Assembly (NCBI GenBank): GCA_039586815.1
Contig: JBDHJR010000007.1
Span: 62,001 to 126,000 of the forward strand
DNA length: 64,000 bases
DNA from: WVYX01 sp039586815
Lineage (GTDB): Bacteria > Gemmatimonadota > Gemmatimonadetes > Gemmatimonadales > GWC2-71-9
Reading direction: 5' to 3'
Below are positions 1 through 8,773 of this stretch, piece by piece (positions within the stretch are counted from its first letter, which is position 1; the number at the start of each line of letters is the position of its first letter). The notes under the pieces were generated by a model. That model worked only from the letters and a program-made list of their open reading frames with translations. It was not told the DNA's origin and did no database searches. The position numbers and the translations under genes were made by a program.

Positions 1-93
1 GGCTCCCATGCTGTGTCTGATCATTGGCCACCGTCCTTCATGCTGAAGCCCAACTCGCACTGGCAGACCAGCACTCTGCAGCAGAGCCGTCAT
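1..93 (-). CDS. Partial unknown protein, N-terminus only
   Basis: An open frame of 31 codons starts with ATG at 93 and runs off the left edge without a stop. It begins immediately after the TGA of the tetraheme cytochrome gene (TGA then ATG, no gap), and a GGGAGGG stretch inside the end of that gene gives a good ribosome site. The visible residues start MTALLQSAGLPVRVG. I do not recognise the family. The spacing makes it the next gene of the respiratory operon, so an accessory role in that pathway is a guess from position only. Confidence 0.5.
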   Translation of the reverse strand, partial: MTALLQSAGLPVRVGLQHEGRWPMIRHSMGA

Positions 94-1323
94 TCAGTCA
101 CGCCCTCCCGGCTCCTGTGCTTCGGCGAGATTCTTGAGAAAGACCGACAGATCCCGCATTTCGTCGCCTTCGAACAGCGGCCACTCCGCATGTTGGAGCT
201 GCGACTGGTCGTACATGGCCGGGGCATGGTCCCACATGGCCGTGGCGAGTCCGAGCGGCGTCCGGACCGCCTGCGACTCGGATAGGTCGGGTCCGGCCGC
301 CGACTCGCTGCCGCTGGTGTGGCAGGTCGAGCATCCTTTGCTGCCGAACAGCGCCTCGCCCCGCCGCACGTCACCCCCCATCTCATTGAACCGCAGGTAG
401 TACAGGAACGCGATCACGTCGGCCATTTCGGTTCCTTGGAACCGCGGAAACGAAATACCCCGACCGCGCATGACCTGGGCCATCTGCGACGCGTGGTTCC
501 ACAGCGTCCCCGCGATCTCGGAAACCCGCAGCCGTTGCGTCGCCGTGCGCAGGTCCGGGCCGAATGCCGTCCCGCTACCATCCGGTCCGTGGCAGGCGAC
601 ACATCCTTTCGTCGTGAACAGCCGTCGACCCGTGTTGGGGTCTGGCGGCGTGAGGAACACCAGGTCGCGTCCCCGCAGCGAAGAACGCTCTCGGATGTAC
701 GCCTGGATGTCCGCCATCTCTCGCCCGAGGAAGGTGGGCATCGGGACCCGCTCCACCGATAGCTGCGCTCGCATACTGGCCCAGTGGTTCCACATCCCCT
801 GGGCAAGCACGATCGGTGCGACATAGCGAGCGTAGTCGTCGAGCGCAGGACCGCCATTCCCGCCTTCACCGCCCACGGCGTGACATGCTGCGCAGCGCTG
901 TTCCCGGTACCACCGCTCGCCGAGCCCGGGGTCTCCCGGCTCGTCGAACAGCTTCACGTAATAGATGTAACTGATGATGTCAGCGAGCTCCGCCTCCGTG
1001 AAGGTGGTCCACTGGAATCCCCTCTCTCTCACGGTCTGTATCATCCTCGGCGTGTGGTTCCAGAACACCCCCGCCAGTTGCTGCAGGCTCCGACCGGCTC
1101 CGACCAGCGCGAAGTCGGGACCCAGGTTGCCGCCATTCCCCCAGATGGCGTGGCACCGCACACAGCCCCGCTCGACGAACAGGCGCCGACCGGCAATTGG
1201 GTCGCCCGGAATCGACTCGGTTGACTGTGCATGGGTGCTCGGCGCGCCGGTCATGGTGAGCCAGGCGAGGGCTCCCACGACCCGCAACCACGGATGTTTC
1301 ACACAACGAAGAGGAGGCATCAT
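94..1323 (-). CDS. Exported tetraheme cytochrome c (four tandem monoheme domains)
   Basis: 409 residues: a signal peptide (cleavage near THAQ, residue 33), then four mono-haem cytochrome c domains of about 90 residues. Haem-binding CxxCH motifs lie at about 54-58 (CVRCH), 144-148 (CAACH), 241-245 (CVACH) and 331-335 (CSTCH). Each domain also carries a W-[N/D]-H-x3-M motif (NHTPRM, NHWASM, NHASQM, DHAPAM) whose Met is a plausible distal haem ligand, so the protein looks like four duplications of one unit. It is a periplasmic electron carrier. Position directly after an NrfD gene suggests that it takes electrons from, or gives them to, that quinone-reactive membrane subunit. Start is ATG-ATG at 1323; the second ATG is equally possible. 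Confidence 0.9.
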   Translation of the reverse strand: MMPPLRCVKHPWLRVVGALAWLTMTGAPSTHAQSTESIPGDPIAGRRLFVERGCVRCHAIWGNGGNLGPDFALVGAGRSLQQLAGVFWNHTPRMIQTVRERGFQWTTFTEAELADIISYIYYVKLFDEPGDPGLGERWYREQRCAACHAVGGEGGNGGPALDDYARYVAPIVLAQGMWNHWASMRAQLSVERVPMPTFLGREMADIQAYIRERSSLRGRDLVFLTPPDPNTGRRLFTTKGCVACHGPDGSGTAFGPDLRTATQRLRVSEIAGTLWNHASQMAQVMRGRGISFPRFQGTEMADVIAFLYYLRFNEMGGDVRRGEALFGSKGCSTCHTSGSESAAGPDLSESQAVRTPLGLATAMWDHAPAMYDQSQLQHAEWPLFEGDEMRDLSVFLKNLAEAQEPGGRD

Positions 1324-1339
1324 CTGTCTCTCACGACGG

Positions 1340-2686
1340 CTAGAATCCGGTCGAGCTCGAGTACCTCGCCACCCGCTCGGCCACTTCCTGCACGGCCTCT
1401 CGCCCTTCCTTAATCTCCCAGATCGAGACGATCGGCACGAACTTTGTGGCGACCATGTAGAGTAGGACGAACCCAGAGAACGTCGCGGACATGATGGAGA
1501 ACTCGATCCACGACGGCAGATAGTGACCGATGGACTCGACCTCCCAGCGTGGATTGACTGACGTGGGAACCACGATGTTATACCGCTCGAGCCACATGCC
1601 GATCACCACGGCAATGCTGGCGATGAGCGTGCCGCGTGGTGTCCGGGTCGACGGCCGCGCCATGAGGGTCAGTGGGATCACGAAGCAACCCGCGACCATG
1701 AGCCAAAACGGTATGGCAAATGGGCCGGTCAGCTTCGCCCAGAAAGTGCGCATCTCGCCCGGCTCACCGCCATAGAAGGCCGTCAGATACTCCGCGAACG
1801 TGAAGTAGAACCACAGCACGCTGAACACGAGCAGCATGCGCCCGAGGTAGTCGAAGTGAATATCCTTGAAGTAGCCCTCGAGGCCGTACGCCTTTCGCAA
1901 GATCACCATCGCGATCAGGATCGCCGCGATTCCGGAGTAGATCGCCCCCATGACGAAGTAGGGTCCGAAGATGGTGCTGTGCCACATCGGTCGCAGCGTC
2001 ATCGCAAAGATCCAGCCAATCACCGTGTGCACCGACACCGCGATGGGAATCACGACGATCGACAAGACTCCGATGGTACGCTCCAGTCGCCAGCGCTGTA
2101 CGGGCGTACCCCTATACCCGATGGCCAGAAACCTGTAGAGGCGCGGAGCCTTGATTCCCGAGTCACGAATGATCGCCAGGTCCGGGATCATCGGGACGTA
2201 GAGGTAGATCGTGCAGGCCGTGAAATAGAGCCCGATGCTGATCACGTCCCACAGCAGTGGGGAACGGAGCTGGGCATGGAACAACACATTGAGCACACGG
2301 TCGGGCCGCCCCAAGTCGATGATCGGCTGGATCGCGCCGAACCCGATGACGAGCACGGTGATCAGCTCCGCCGATCGGGTGATCGCCCGTCTCCACTCCG
2401 CCTTGCTGACCCGAAGGATGGCGGAGATCAGCGTACCAGCGTGGCTGATACCGATGAAGAACACGAAGCAGATGATGTAGATGCCCCAGTAGCCTGGCCG
2501 GTTCAATCCGGTGCGGCCGAGACCGTGGCGGACCTGCAGGTAGTAGGCGAAGACGCCCCAGAGGGTGACGGCGACCAGGATGGCCGCCACGACGTAGAAC
2601 CCACGCGAAGTCTCCACGAGAGGCCGCAAGAGCACGCGCTCGTCGGGCGGCAGGCCGTCCAGTTTGGCCTTCACGTCCTCACGCAT
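1340..2686 (-). CDS. NrfD/PsrC-type quinone-reactive membrane subunit (module 2)
   Basis: 448 residues with many hydrophobic helices (about ten), starting with a short cytoplasmic segment (MREDVKAKLDGLPP). Matches the NrfD/PsrC/ActC/QrcD family, integral proteins that bind menaquinone and exchange electrons with a periplasmic iron-sulfur subunit. The gene starts 1 nt after the stop of the iron-sulfur gene, with a GAGGGGGTAAC ribosome site, so the two are surely co-expressed. The order cytochrome, molybdopterin protein, Fe-S protein, NrfD is that of Qrc and of alternative complex III. The direction of electron flow (quinol oxidation or quinone reduction) cannot be told from sequence. Confidence 0.88.
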   Translation of the reverse strand: MREDVKAKLDGLPPDERVLLRPLVETSRGFYVVAAILVAVTLWGVFAYYLQVRHGLGRTGLNRPGYWGIYIICFVFFIGISHAGTLISAILRVSKAEWRRAITRSAELITVLVIGFGAIQPIIDLGRPDRVLNVLFHAQLRSPLLWDVISIGLYFTACTIYLYVPMIPDLAIIRDSGIKAPRLYRFLAIGYRGTPVQRWRLERTIGVLSIVVIPIAVSVHTVIGWIFAMTLRPMWHSTIFGPYFVMGAIYSGIAAILIAMVILRKAYGLEGYFKDIHFDYLGRMLLVFSVLWFYFTFAEYLTAFYGGEPGEMRTFWAKLTGPFAIPFWLMVAGCFVIPLTLMARPSTRTPRGTLIASIAVVIGMWLERYNIVVPTSVNPRWEVESIGHYLPSWIEFSIMSATFSGFVLLYMVATKFVPIVSIWEIKEGREAVQEVAERVARYSSSTGF

Positions 2687-2687
2687 G

Positions 2688-3371
2688 TTACCCCCTCGCT
2701 CGCAGGTAGTAGACCTTGGGCTGCGTTCCCAGATCCTCCATCAACCGCATCACACGTGGATCCTCCTTGAGCTCGGCCACCCGATGGGTCGGATCGTCGA
2801 GGTCGCCGAAGACGATGGCACCGGTGGGACAGATCTCGGCGCACGCCGGCTGATAGTCGTCCTCCCGCAGCTCGCGCCCTTCGGCGCGGGCGTCCTCCCG
2901 TGCGTGCTGCAGCCGGTGGTGGCAGAAGGTGCACTTCTCGATGACGCCCTTGGACCGCACCGACACGTCCGGATTGAGATGCTGGCGCTCGGATTCGGCC
3001 CACTCGGGTCCGTACCAGTTGAAGTACTTGACCAGGTAGGGGCACGCGTTGGCACAGTAGCGGCATCCGATGCAGCGCGGATAGATCTGACCGACGACCC
3101 CCTCGTCGCTGATGTACGTCGCCTCAACCGGACACACCTTGATGCAGGGGGGGTTGTCACAATGCATGCAGGGACGAGGGTAGAAGTGCATGGCCGTGTG
3201 GGGGAACTCTCCCTCCACATGCGCCGTCACCTTCATCCAGGCGATGGTGCGTCCCATCTCCGCCTGCTCGGGCGAGACCGTCGGGATGTTATTCTCGCTC
3301 TTACACGCCACCTCGCACGCGGCACAGCCCGTGCAACGGTCGAGGTCGATCACCATGCCCCATCGCGTCAT
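2688..3371 (-). CDS. Four-cluster [4Fe-4S] ferredoxin subunit (module 2)
   Basis: 227 residues from the ATG at 3371 (MTRWGMVIDLDRC); the frame stays open further upstream, but that part is coding for the molybdopterin gene. Four cysteine groups are visible: CTGCAACEVAC, CMHCDNPPCIKVC, CIGCRYCANAC and CTFCHH...CAEIC, the arrangement of the DmsB/PsrB/NrfC/QrcC family, which holds four cubane clusters in a wire. It has no signal peptide, so it presumably rides out of the cell with the Tat-exported molybdopterin subunit encoded just upstream (stop at 3386, 14 nt away). It would pass electrons between that subunit and NrfD. Confidence 0.9.
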   Translation of the reverse strand: MTRWGMVIDLDRCTGCAACEVACKSENNIPTVSPEQAEMGRTIAWMKVTAHVEGEFPHTAMHFYPRPCMHCDNPPCIKVCPVEATYISDEGVVGQIYPRCIGCRYCANACPYLVKYFNWYGPEWAESERQHLNPDVSVRSKGVIEKCTFCHHRLQHAREDARAEGRELREDDYQPACAEICPTGAIVFGDLDDPTHRVAELKEDPRVMRLMEDLGTQPKVYYLRARG

Positions 3372-3385
3372 CGTTCCCGCACCCC

Positions 3386-5743
3386 TCACGCCCTCTCGAG
3401 GCGTATGAAGGTGGAATACCAGTTCGACAACCCCGTCAGCGAATCGCTCGACGGCTCGAGCACCTGGAGAGGATTGGCCGACTCTCCCTCGGGGGATTGC
3501 AGCCGGTAGGGTGCACACACGTTTTCCGCGGCGGTACCCGGAAAGATCTTGAGGCGCGCACGATACCGGCCCCGTCGGGACGTCACCCACACCATCGTGC
3601 CGTCGGCCAAACCCATCGCCGCAGCTGTGGCGGGCGCAACTTCCACCCAAGGCGCCCAATGCACCTCGGGGAAGAGACCGGGCTGCTCCACGAGCCACCG
3701 CTCGAACGCCAGTGTGCCCGACGCGAGGGTCGAGACTCGGTACGGCATGAGCCGAAGCGGGAACTGGTCCTCGGCAATCGTTGCCTCTGCCGCCACATCG
3801 ATGTACGGCGTCCGGTCTCCGCCCTCCGCATCGATCGCGCGCAACAACGCGTCCGGCATCAGGTCGATGCGGCCGCTCGACGTTTGCGCGGTTCGCGAAG
3901 GATCAGTGTGATCGTAGAACAGATCCGTCCAGCCACCGCGCTCCACCAACTCCTCCCAGAACGCCTCGAAGTCCCCGTGCTCCGGCAACCACCAGCCGCG
4001 TTCCTCCATCTGGCGATGGTGCCGCCGCTCGAATTCATCGCCCAGCGTCATGCCGTGACGTGCAGCGAATATGCCGCGTGCGCGCTCCTTGAGCAGCAAC
4101 TCGAAGCTGTCGTAGGGGAGACTCTGCGCGATACTGCCCCCCAGCCCGCGCCCCACAGCCAGCACCGCATCACCCGTATGCATTCCGCCAGTGTGGGGTT
4201 CTACCAGTGGCCGGGCGATACCCCAGACCGGATGCGGGTAGGAGGTCGGTGTCGGCGCATCCTGCCAACGCTCGTACGGCAGCAGATCAGGCAGCACGAG
4301 GTCGGCGTGACGAGTCGTCTCATCGAGGAAAGGCGAGAAACTGACCACGAACGGCACCTTCGCCAGCGCCGCCCGCCAGGCCTCGGGATGGGTCGATGAT
4401 GCCAGAGGATCGGCGTAGTAAAGGAGCAACGCCTCGACCTCCGGACTGGACCCGGCCGCGATCGCCTCCGCGAACCGAAGCGGCGGATCCCCCGCTCCGA
4501 AGGGCGGTGGCGCGCCACCGACCGGGTTACGCTCCAGGCCGGCGCGGCCGGTCGCGTCCAGCTCCAGCGCCGCGAGCGCGCCAAGCGGAGCATCGTCGCC
4601 TATCAGCACCCCGCCTGGTCGATTGATGCTCCCCAGCAACACGTTGAGGCTGTGCACCGCCATGCCGGCGAGGAGCCCGTGCGGCGCCGCCGTCACGTCC
4701 GATCCGCACACCACGATCGGTGCGCGACTACGCGCGAGCGTCCGGGCCAGCTGGGTGATCCGCTCGACCGGCACTCCCGTCACCGCCGAGACTTCCTCGG
4801 TCCGGTAGTGGCGCATGACCAGCGACCGGTAACCCTCCCGCACGCGGCCGCGTTGATCGACCGAGTCCTCAAACCCCGAGACGTGCTGGGACACGAACCG
4901 GGCGTCGAACAGCTCATCCCGCAGTAGCACGTACGCGATGCCCAGCGCGAGCACGGCATGCGTTCCGGGTTGCACGCCCAGCCATTCTTGGGCCCGCGCT
5001 GCCGTTCGAGAGAATCGCGCGTCCACCTGGATGAACCGCGGCCGGTCTTCCTCGTGACCATCGGGTCTGGCGTAGGCCACGAACGCCTGCAGCGGCGACC
5101 ACCACGATTCGAACAGCGGAGCCCCAAGGGACAGAACGAGATCGGCCTGTTCCATGTCGTAGCTCGGACGACGCTGGACACCGTGCATGAGCGCCATGAT
5201 GGCGTCGGTCCCGTCCTCGTACTCGTCGGGCACGTAGTTGGGTGATCCATACGCCTCGAGGAAGCGGCGCCAGAGATCCCGCATTGTGCCAGCACAGTAT
5301 CCAGCCACCACCGCGAGCGCCTCCGGACGCCCGGCGGCCCGCAGATCCTGCAACCGCTCCACGAGGAGCGCGACGGCACCGTCGTGTGACACTGGCTGCC
5401 ACTCTCCCGCACCGCGGGCGCCGACGCGGACGAGCGGCGATGCCAGCCGCTCCGGGTGGTACAGCATTTGGACACCCGCCAGGCCCCGCGGGCAGACTCC
5501 GCCTTGACTCATGGGGTGGAGCGGGTTCCCCGTGATCCGGACCAGGCGGCCGTCCACCATCCGTCCCTGGATGCCGCACCGCGCCGGACAGATGAGGCAC
5601 GCCGAGCGGCGGCGTGTCTCGATGCCCGGTGCCCAGCCCGGATCCTCCGCACCCTCCGCCGTCCAGAAGACCTCCTGCGCTTGCTGGAGGGCGAGCGCGG
5701 TGGCACCCATCGTCCACAGGAACTCGCGTCTGGTCGGTGTCAT
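3386..5743 (-). CDS. Tat-exported molybdopterin-oxidoreductase-family catalytic-type subunit
   Basis: 785 residues. The N-terminus has a twin-arginine signal (TRREFLW, residues 4-10). Next comes the [4Fe-4S] motif C49-x2-C52-x3-C56-x27-C84, then the molybdopterin-binding body and a C-terminal dinucleotide-binding beta-barrel domain. The family includes PsrA, PhsA, TtrA and the inactive scaffold subunits ActB and QrcB. In the segment where a Cys, Sec or Ser normally binds molybdenum (about residues 165-185, GSPNYVPDEYEDGTD) I find none of these, only Asp and Glu. So it may be Asp-ligated or may have lost the metal, as QrcB/ActB have. Neighbours (pentaheme cytochrome, Fe-S, NrfD) fit the latter type. 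Substrate unknown. Confidence 0.85.
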   Translation of the reverse strand: MTPTRREFLWTMGATALALQQAQEVFWTAEGAEDPGWAPGIETRRRSACLICPARCGIQGRMVDGRLVRITGNPLHPMSQGGVCPRGLAGVQMLYHPERLASPLVRVGARGAGEWQPVSHDGAVALLVERLQDLRAAGRPEALAVVAGYCAGTMRDLWRRFLEAYGSPNYVPDEYEDGTDAIMALMHGVQRRPSYDMEQADLVLSLGAPLFESWWSPLQAFVAYARPDGHEEDRPRFIQVDARFSRTAARAQEWLGVQPGTHAVLALGIAYVLLRDELFDARFVSQHVSGFEDSVDQRGRVREGYRSLVMRHYRTEEVSAVTGVPVERITQLARTLARSRAPIVVCGSDVTAAPHGLLAGMAVHSLNVLLGSINRPGGVLIGDDAPLGALAALELDATGRAGLERNPVGGAPPPFGAGDPPLRFAEAIAAGSSPEVEALLLYYADPLASSTHPEAWRAALAKVPFVVSFSPFLDETTRHADLVLPDLLPYERWQDAPTPTSYPHPVWGIARPLVEPHTGGMHTGDAVLAVGRGLGGSIAQSLPYDSFELLLKERARGIFAARHGMTLGDEFERRHHRQMEERGWWLPEHGDFEAFWEELVERGGWTDLFYDHTDPSRTAQTSSGRIDLMPDALLRAIDAEGGDRTPYIDVAAEATIAEDQFPLRLMPYRVSTLASGTLAFERWLVEQPGLFPEVHWAPWVEVAPATAAAMGLADGTMVWVTSRRGRYRARLKIFPGTAAENVCAPYRLQSPEGESANPLQVLEPSSDSLTGLSNWYSTFIRLERA

Positions 5744-5759
5744 GCCGCTATCTCCCCGT

Positions 5760-6305
5760 CTACCGGTGGCATGCGTTGCAGTCCAGCGTTTGCCCTTGCT
5801 CCCGGTGGCAATCCATGCAGAAGTCCATGGTTACCTGCACCAGCGGCCGGCGCGGTGGTCGGTCGGTCGCGGCGATCGCACCGTGGCACACCTGACACTC
5901 CAGCTCGCCGAGCGCCACATGACGGCGGTGCGTGTAGAACACGTGCGGATCGAGACGGAACAGCTTGTTGAACCGCAGCGGGTCCCCTTGCGTGATGAGC
6001 TCGGTGACGCGGGCCGCCTCCTCCGACGTGCCTTGCGGCACCGAGTGGCACATGGAGCACGTCTGGGCGTCCGGCAGCCCGGCATGGGCGCCCTGGCGCA
6101 CGCGCGCGTGGCAGAACTCGCAGTTGAGGCCGAGCTCTTCAGTGTGCTTGCGATGGTTGAACTCGACGGGCTGCGGCACGGCAGCGCCACGTCTCGCCAC
6201 CAGCGGCACAGTGACCACCAACGCGAGAACCAGCGCAGCGAGCCCGACAACTACTTTTCGGTCGAGTCGCCCACGAGACTTCGGACTACCCAGCGGGACC
6301 CTCAT
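5760..6305 (-). CDS. Membrane-anchored pentaheme cytochrome c (ActA/QrcA-like)
   Basis: 181 residues. One N-terminal helix (about residues 17-37) acts as membrane anchor or uncleaved signal. Five CxxCH motifs follow at 62-66 (CEFCH), 83-87 (CSMCH), 137-141 (CQVCH), 163-167 (CMDCH) and 176-180 (CNACH). Extra histidines in FNHRKH and YTHRRH are likely distal ligands, giving bis-His low-potential haems as in class III cytochromes. Size, anchor and five haems match ActA of alternative complex III and QrcA. Its ATG overlaps the TGA of the upstream zinc-ribbon gene (ATGA) and the molybdopterin gene starts 16 nt after its stop, so these products are probably made in step. Confidence 0.88.
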   Translation of the reverse strand: MRVPLGSPKSRGRLDRKVVVGLAALVLALVVTVPLVARRGAAVPQPVEFNHRKHTEELGLNCEFCHARVRQGAHAGLPDAQTCSMCHSVPQGTSEEAARVTELITQGDPLRFNKLFRLDPHVFYTHRRHVALGELECQVCHGAIAATDRPPRRPLVQVTMDFCMDCHREQGQTLDCNACHR

Positions 6306-6727
6306 GACATTCCCTGAGCCGGGGTGTCCCCGGGCCCGCTAGGACCGCCGACCACGAGCCCGACGAGCCCGATCAGAAGGGCTACGAGCCCGATCCCCCC
6401 GCCGCCCCACACCACCCAATCGAACCACGAGGGGAAATCCGTCATCCTGCCCAGAGCGTAAAGCAGGAAGGAAATCGTCAGCACCACGACACCCGCGCTG
6501 AACGCACGAATCCACTTCAGCCTGCGCGCGTAGCGGGCTAGCGGGAACTGGCACTCCGGACAGACCTCGCCCGACGGGTCGCGCCACACGAACGACCACC
6601 GCTTCCCATCCCCGGTGTCGGTGTCCTCGGGCTCCATTACGGGAAGCACAGGCTTGACGACCTTGCCACACCCCGGGCACTGCACCCCACCAGTCACCGC
6701 CGTACTGATACGCTCGCTAAACCGCAT
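6302..6727 (-). CDS. Zinc-ribbon protein with two membrane helices, unknown role
   Basis: 141 residues from ATG at 6727, chosen because an AGGGGGAAAGACG ribosome site precedes it; the frame is open for 50 more codons upstream without a convincing site. Two cysteine pairs, CPGC (about 17-20) and CPEC (about 56-59), look like a zinc ribbon on the cytoplasmic side. Two hydrophobic helices follow, the second glycine-rich (GGGGIGLVALLIGLVG). I do not recognise the family. It sits exactly between the two respiratory modules and overlaps the pentaheme gene by 4 nt, the place where small membrane subunits such as ActD lie in alternative complex III operons, but sequence similarity to ActD is not evident. 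An assembly or linker role is inference. Confidence 0.7.
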   Translation of the reverse strand: MRFSERISTAVTGGVQCPGCGKVVKPVLPVMEPEDTDTGDGKRWSFVWRDPSGEVCPECQFPLARYARRLKWIRAFSAGVVVLTISFLLYALGRMTDFPSWFDWVVWGGGGIGLVALLIGLVGLVVGGPSGPGDTPAQGMS

Positions 6728-6804
6728 CGTCTTTCCCCCTGAGATTCCCGGTCCGTCCCGTTCGGCGACAGTCAGATCGCCGAGATGGGGATGCTCGCCG
6801 ATCT

Positions 6805-7998
6805 CTATCCAGTCACCCCGCGCATATCCCGCGGTTCGGTATCGCTCCAAGGCGGTAGTAGCTTGACCAGTGCCCACAGGATCACGAACGGCAGGAACAG
6901 CAGACCGATAGTCATCCCCAGCCCCTCCACGCCGAGTAACTCCACCCTGTATAGAGTCAGGCCGCGCAGACTCTTCGAGAAGAGCTGGCCCCCGATCACC
7001 ACGTTCCAGCGGATGCTGAAGATGCCAATCTGAATGAGGACCGCCGCAGCCAGGTAGATGAGCTGCCGCAGCTCCGGCGGCGTCCGCACAATGCCGCCCT
7101 TCTTCAAGCCGGGCGACACCAAGCCCAGCGCCAACAGCGGAATCACCGTTCCCATCACGACCTGTAACACGATAAGCGAGATGAACAACCGGCTCTCGAT
7201 GAGCTGTCGCAGGATCTCGATCGATTCCTCCGACTCATAGAGACGATGGATGAAGTCGAGCGCCTCCAGCGAGAAGTCCACCACTAGCGCGTAGAACAGG
7301 AACTGCGCCAGCTTGTCGAGGCACGCCATATCGATCTTCCGCCAACGGAACAGCGTCGTGAGCATGTACAGCACGAGCACCAGCGCGATGCCCGACACCA
7401 TGGCAGAGAACAGGAACACGACCGGCATCAGCACGCTGCTCCACCAGGGGTTCGCCTTGATCGAGCCGAAGATGAATCCCACGTAGCCGTGGAGCAGGAA
7501 CGCTGAGGGAATGCCGATGACCGTGATCCAGCGCCCGGCATTGTCATCGAACCGTAGCGACTTCTCTGACAGATCGGTGGCACCCAGTGTGAGCGTGTAG
7601 TAGAACCACCGCGTCACGCCGTGCGACGACTGCGCTCTCAACACCATGTCCTTGCGGTAGTCGAACCAGATCTCGATCAGCAGCACGACGGCCAGGTACC
7701 AGGCGTACACGAATCCGAACATCGCCATGGCCGACTGGCTGTTCGGGGTAAGGAAGATTTCGTAGGAGCGCTCGGGGTGCCCCAAGTGTGCCAGCAGCGG
7801 CAGCGGTGCGACCAGGAGGAACGCCAGCGCAGTCAGCAGCGACAGCCGGTACGTGGGCTGCACCTCCTTGACATTGAACACCCGTTCCAACGAGGCGAGG
7901 ATGAAGGCGCCGGCCACGAGGCCCGTTATGTACGGGTACAGAACGATGAGCAGGCCCCACTGGCTCTCGAGTTCGTTGGGGAAGATGTATCCCTGCAT
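6805..7998 (-). CDS. NrfD/PsrC-type quinone-reactive membrane subunit (module 1)
   Basis: 397 residues, starting MQGYIFPNELESQWG, with eight to ten hydrophobic helices. Typical NrfD family traits are the early acidic/aromatic segment and paired arginine/histidine positions in the first helices (for example GHPERSYEIFLTPNSQS), where quinone binds in PsrC. The gene follows the Fe-S gene with a single base between stop and start (stop 8000, ATG 7998). Together with the octaheme cytochrome upstream this gives a cytochrome-FeS-NrfD trio like NrfBCD or Tmc/Hmc-type complexes. A 77-nt gap separates it from the zinc-ribbon gene. Confidence 0.88.
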   Translation of the reverse strand: MQGYIFPNELESQWGLLIVLYPYITGLVAGAFILASLERVFNVKEVQPTYRLSLLTALAFLLVAPLPLLAHLGHPERSYEIFLTPNSQSAMAMFGFVYAWYLAVVLLIEIWFDYRKDMVLRAQSSHGVTRWFYYTLTLGATDLSEKSLRFDDNAGRWITVIGIPSAFLLHGYVGFIFGSIKANPWWSSVLMPVVFLFSAMVSGIALVLVLYMLTTLFRWRKIDMACLDKLAQFLFYALVVDFSLEALDFIHRLYESEESIEILRQLIESRLFISLIVLQVVMGTVIPLLALGLVSPGLKKGGIVRTPPELRQLIYLAAAVLIQIGIFSIRWNVVIGGQLFSKSLRGLTLYRVELLGVEGLGMTIGLLFLPFVILWALVKLLPPWSDTEPRDMRGVTG

Positions 7999-7999
7999 C

Positions 8000-8773
8000 C
8001 TACCTCACCTCCCCATCGAGGTTGGCATAGTGCACCTTCGGCTTCGTGTTCAGGTGTGCCTTGAGCACCTGCACGTCATTGAATTGCATGAACCGCGCAA
8101 GCGGCGTGGCACGTTGCTCGACCTCGCCGAAGATCCGGGCACCCGTAGGGCACACTTCGACGCAAACCGGTACGAGTCCGTCGACGATCCGGTGGTAGCA
8201 GAACGTGCACTTCGCGGCCACGTGCTTCTCGGGGTGGATGTAGCGCGCCCCGTACGGACAAGCCTGGATGCAGTAGCGGCAGCCGATGCAGTAGTCATCA
8301 TCGACCAATATCACGCCGTCCTCGGTCATGAACGTGGCGCCCACTGGGCACACTTGGACGCAGGGTGGGTTAGCGCACTGGTTGCACAGCTTCGGGACGA
8401 AGAAGGTGCGGCGCACCGTCGCCTGGTCCTGAATGGGCGGGAAGCCGTCGATGCCACCGTTCGGGCTGTCGACCTCGACATGACCGTCGCGCCGGATCAC
8501 GTAGCGCTCGATCCAGGTGTTGAAGAAGTGTGGTTCGGCCGGCACGTCATTCTCGGTCTTGCAGGCCACGACGCAGCGAGCGCAACCGATGCACTTTCGC
8601 ACGTCGATCCCCATGCCATAGAGGTGCTCCGTGGGATCGTAGCCGTCCTGTCCTGGCACGCTGACGGTGCCCCACCACAGCACCGGCGCCGCCGCCCCAC
8701 ACGCTCCCAGCAGGTCCCGCAGGAACTCCCGGCGCGGTACCGTCCCATCCTGGGTCTTCTGGGCGTCGGACAT
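8000..8773 (-). CDS. Tat-exported four-cluster [4Fe-4S] subunit (module 1)
   Basis: 257 residues from ATG at 8773. Unlike its paralogue at 2688-3371, it has its own twin-arginine signal (VPRREFLRDLLGACG, about residues 12-26), so it can be exported without a molybdopterin partner. Four cysteine groups follow: CIGCARCVVAC, CNQCANPPCVQVC, CIGCRYCIQAC and CTFCYH...CVEVC. The A of its start codon is the last base of the TGA of the octaheme gene (TGATG). It is expected to relay electrons between NrfD and the octaheme cytochrome on the periplasmic face. Family: NrfC/HybA-like. Confidence 0.9.
   Translation of the reverse strand: MSDAQKTQDGTVPRREFLRDLLGACGAAAPVLWWGTVSVPGQDGYDPTEHLYGMGIDVRKCIGCARCVVACKTENDVPAEPHFFNTWIERYVIRRDGHVEVDSPNGGIDGFPPIQDQATVRRTFFVPKLCNQCANPPCVQVCPVGATFMTEDGVILVDDDYCIGCRYCIQACPYGARYIHPEKHVAAKCTFCYHRIVDGLVPVCVEVCPTGARIFGEVEQRATPLARFMQFNDVQVLKAHLNTKPKVHYANLDGEVR

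Noticed and set aside
2688..3698. Longer start (336 residues) for the module 2 Fe-S protein
   Set aside because: The extra 109 residues overlap the end of the molybdopterin gene and are Arg/Gly-rich; the ATG at 3371 begins the conserved ferredoxin sequence.
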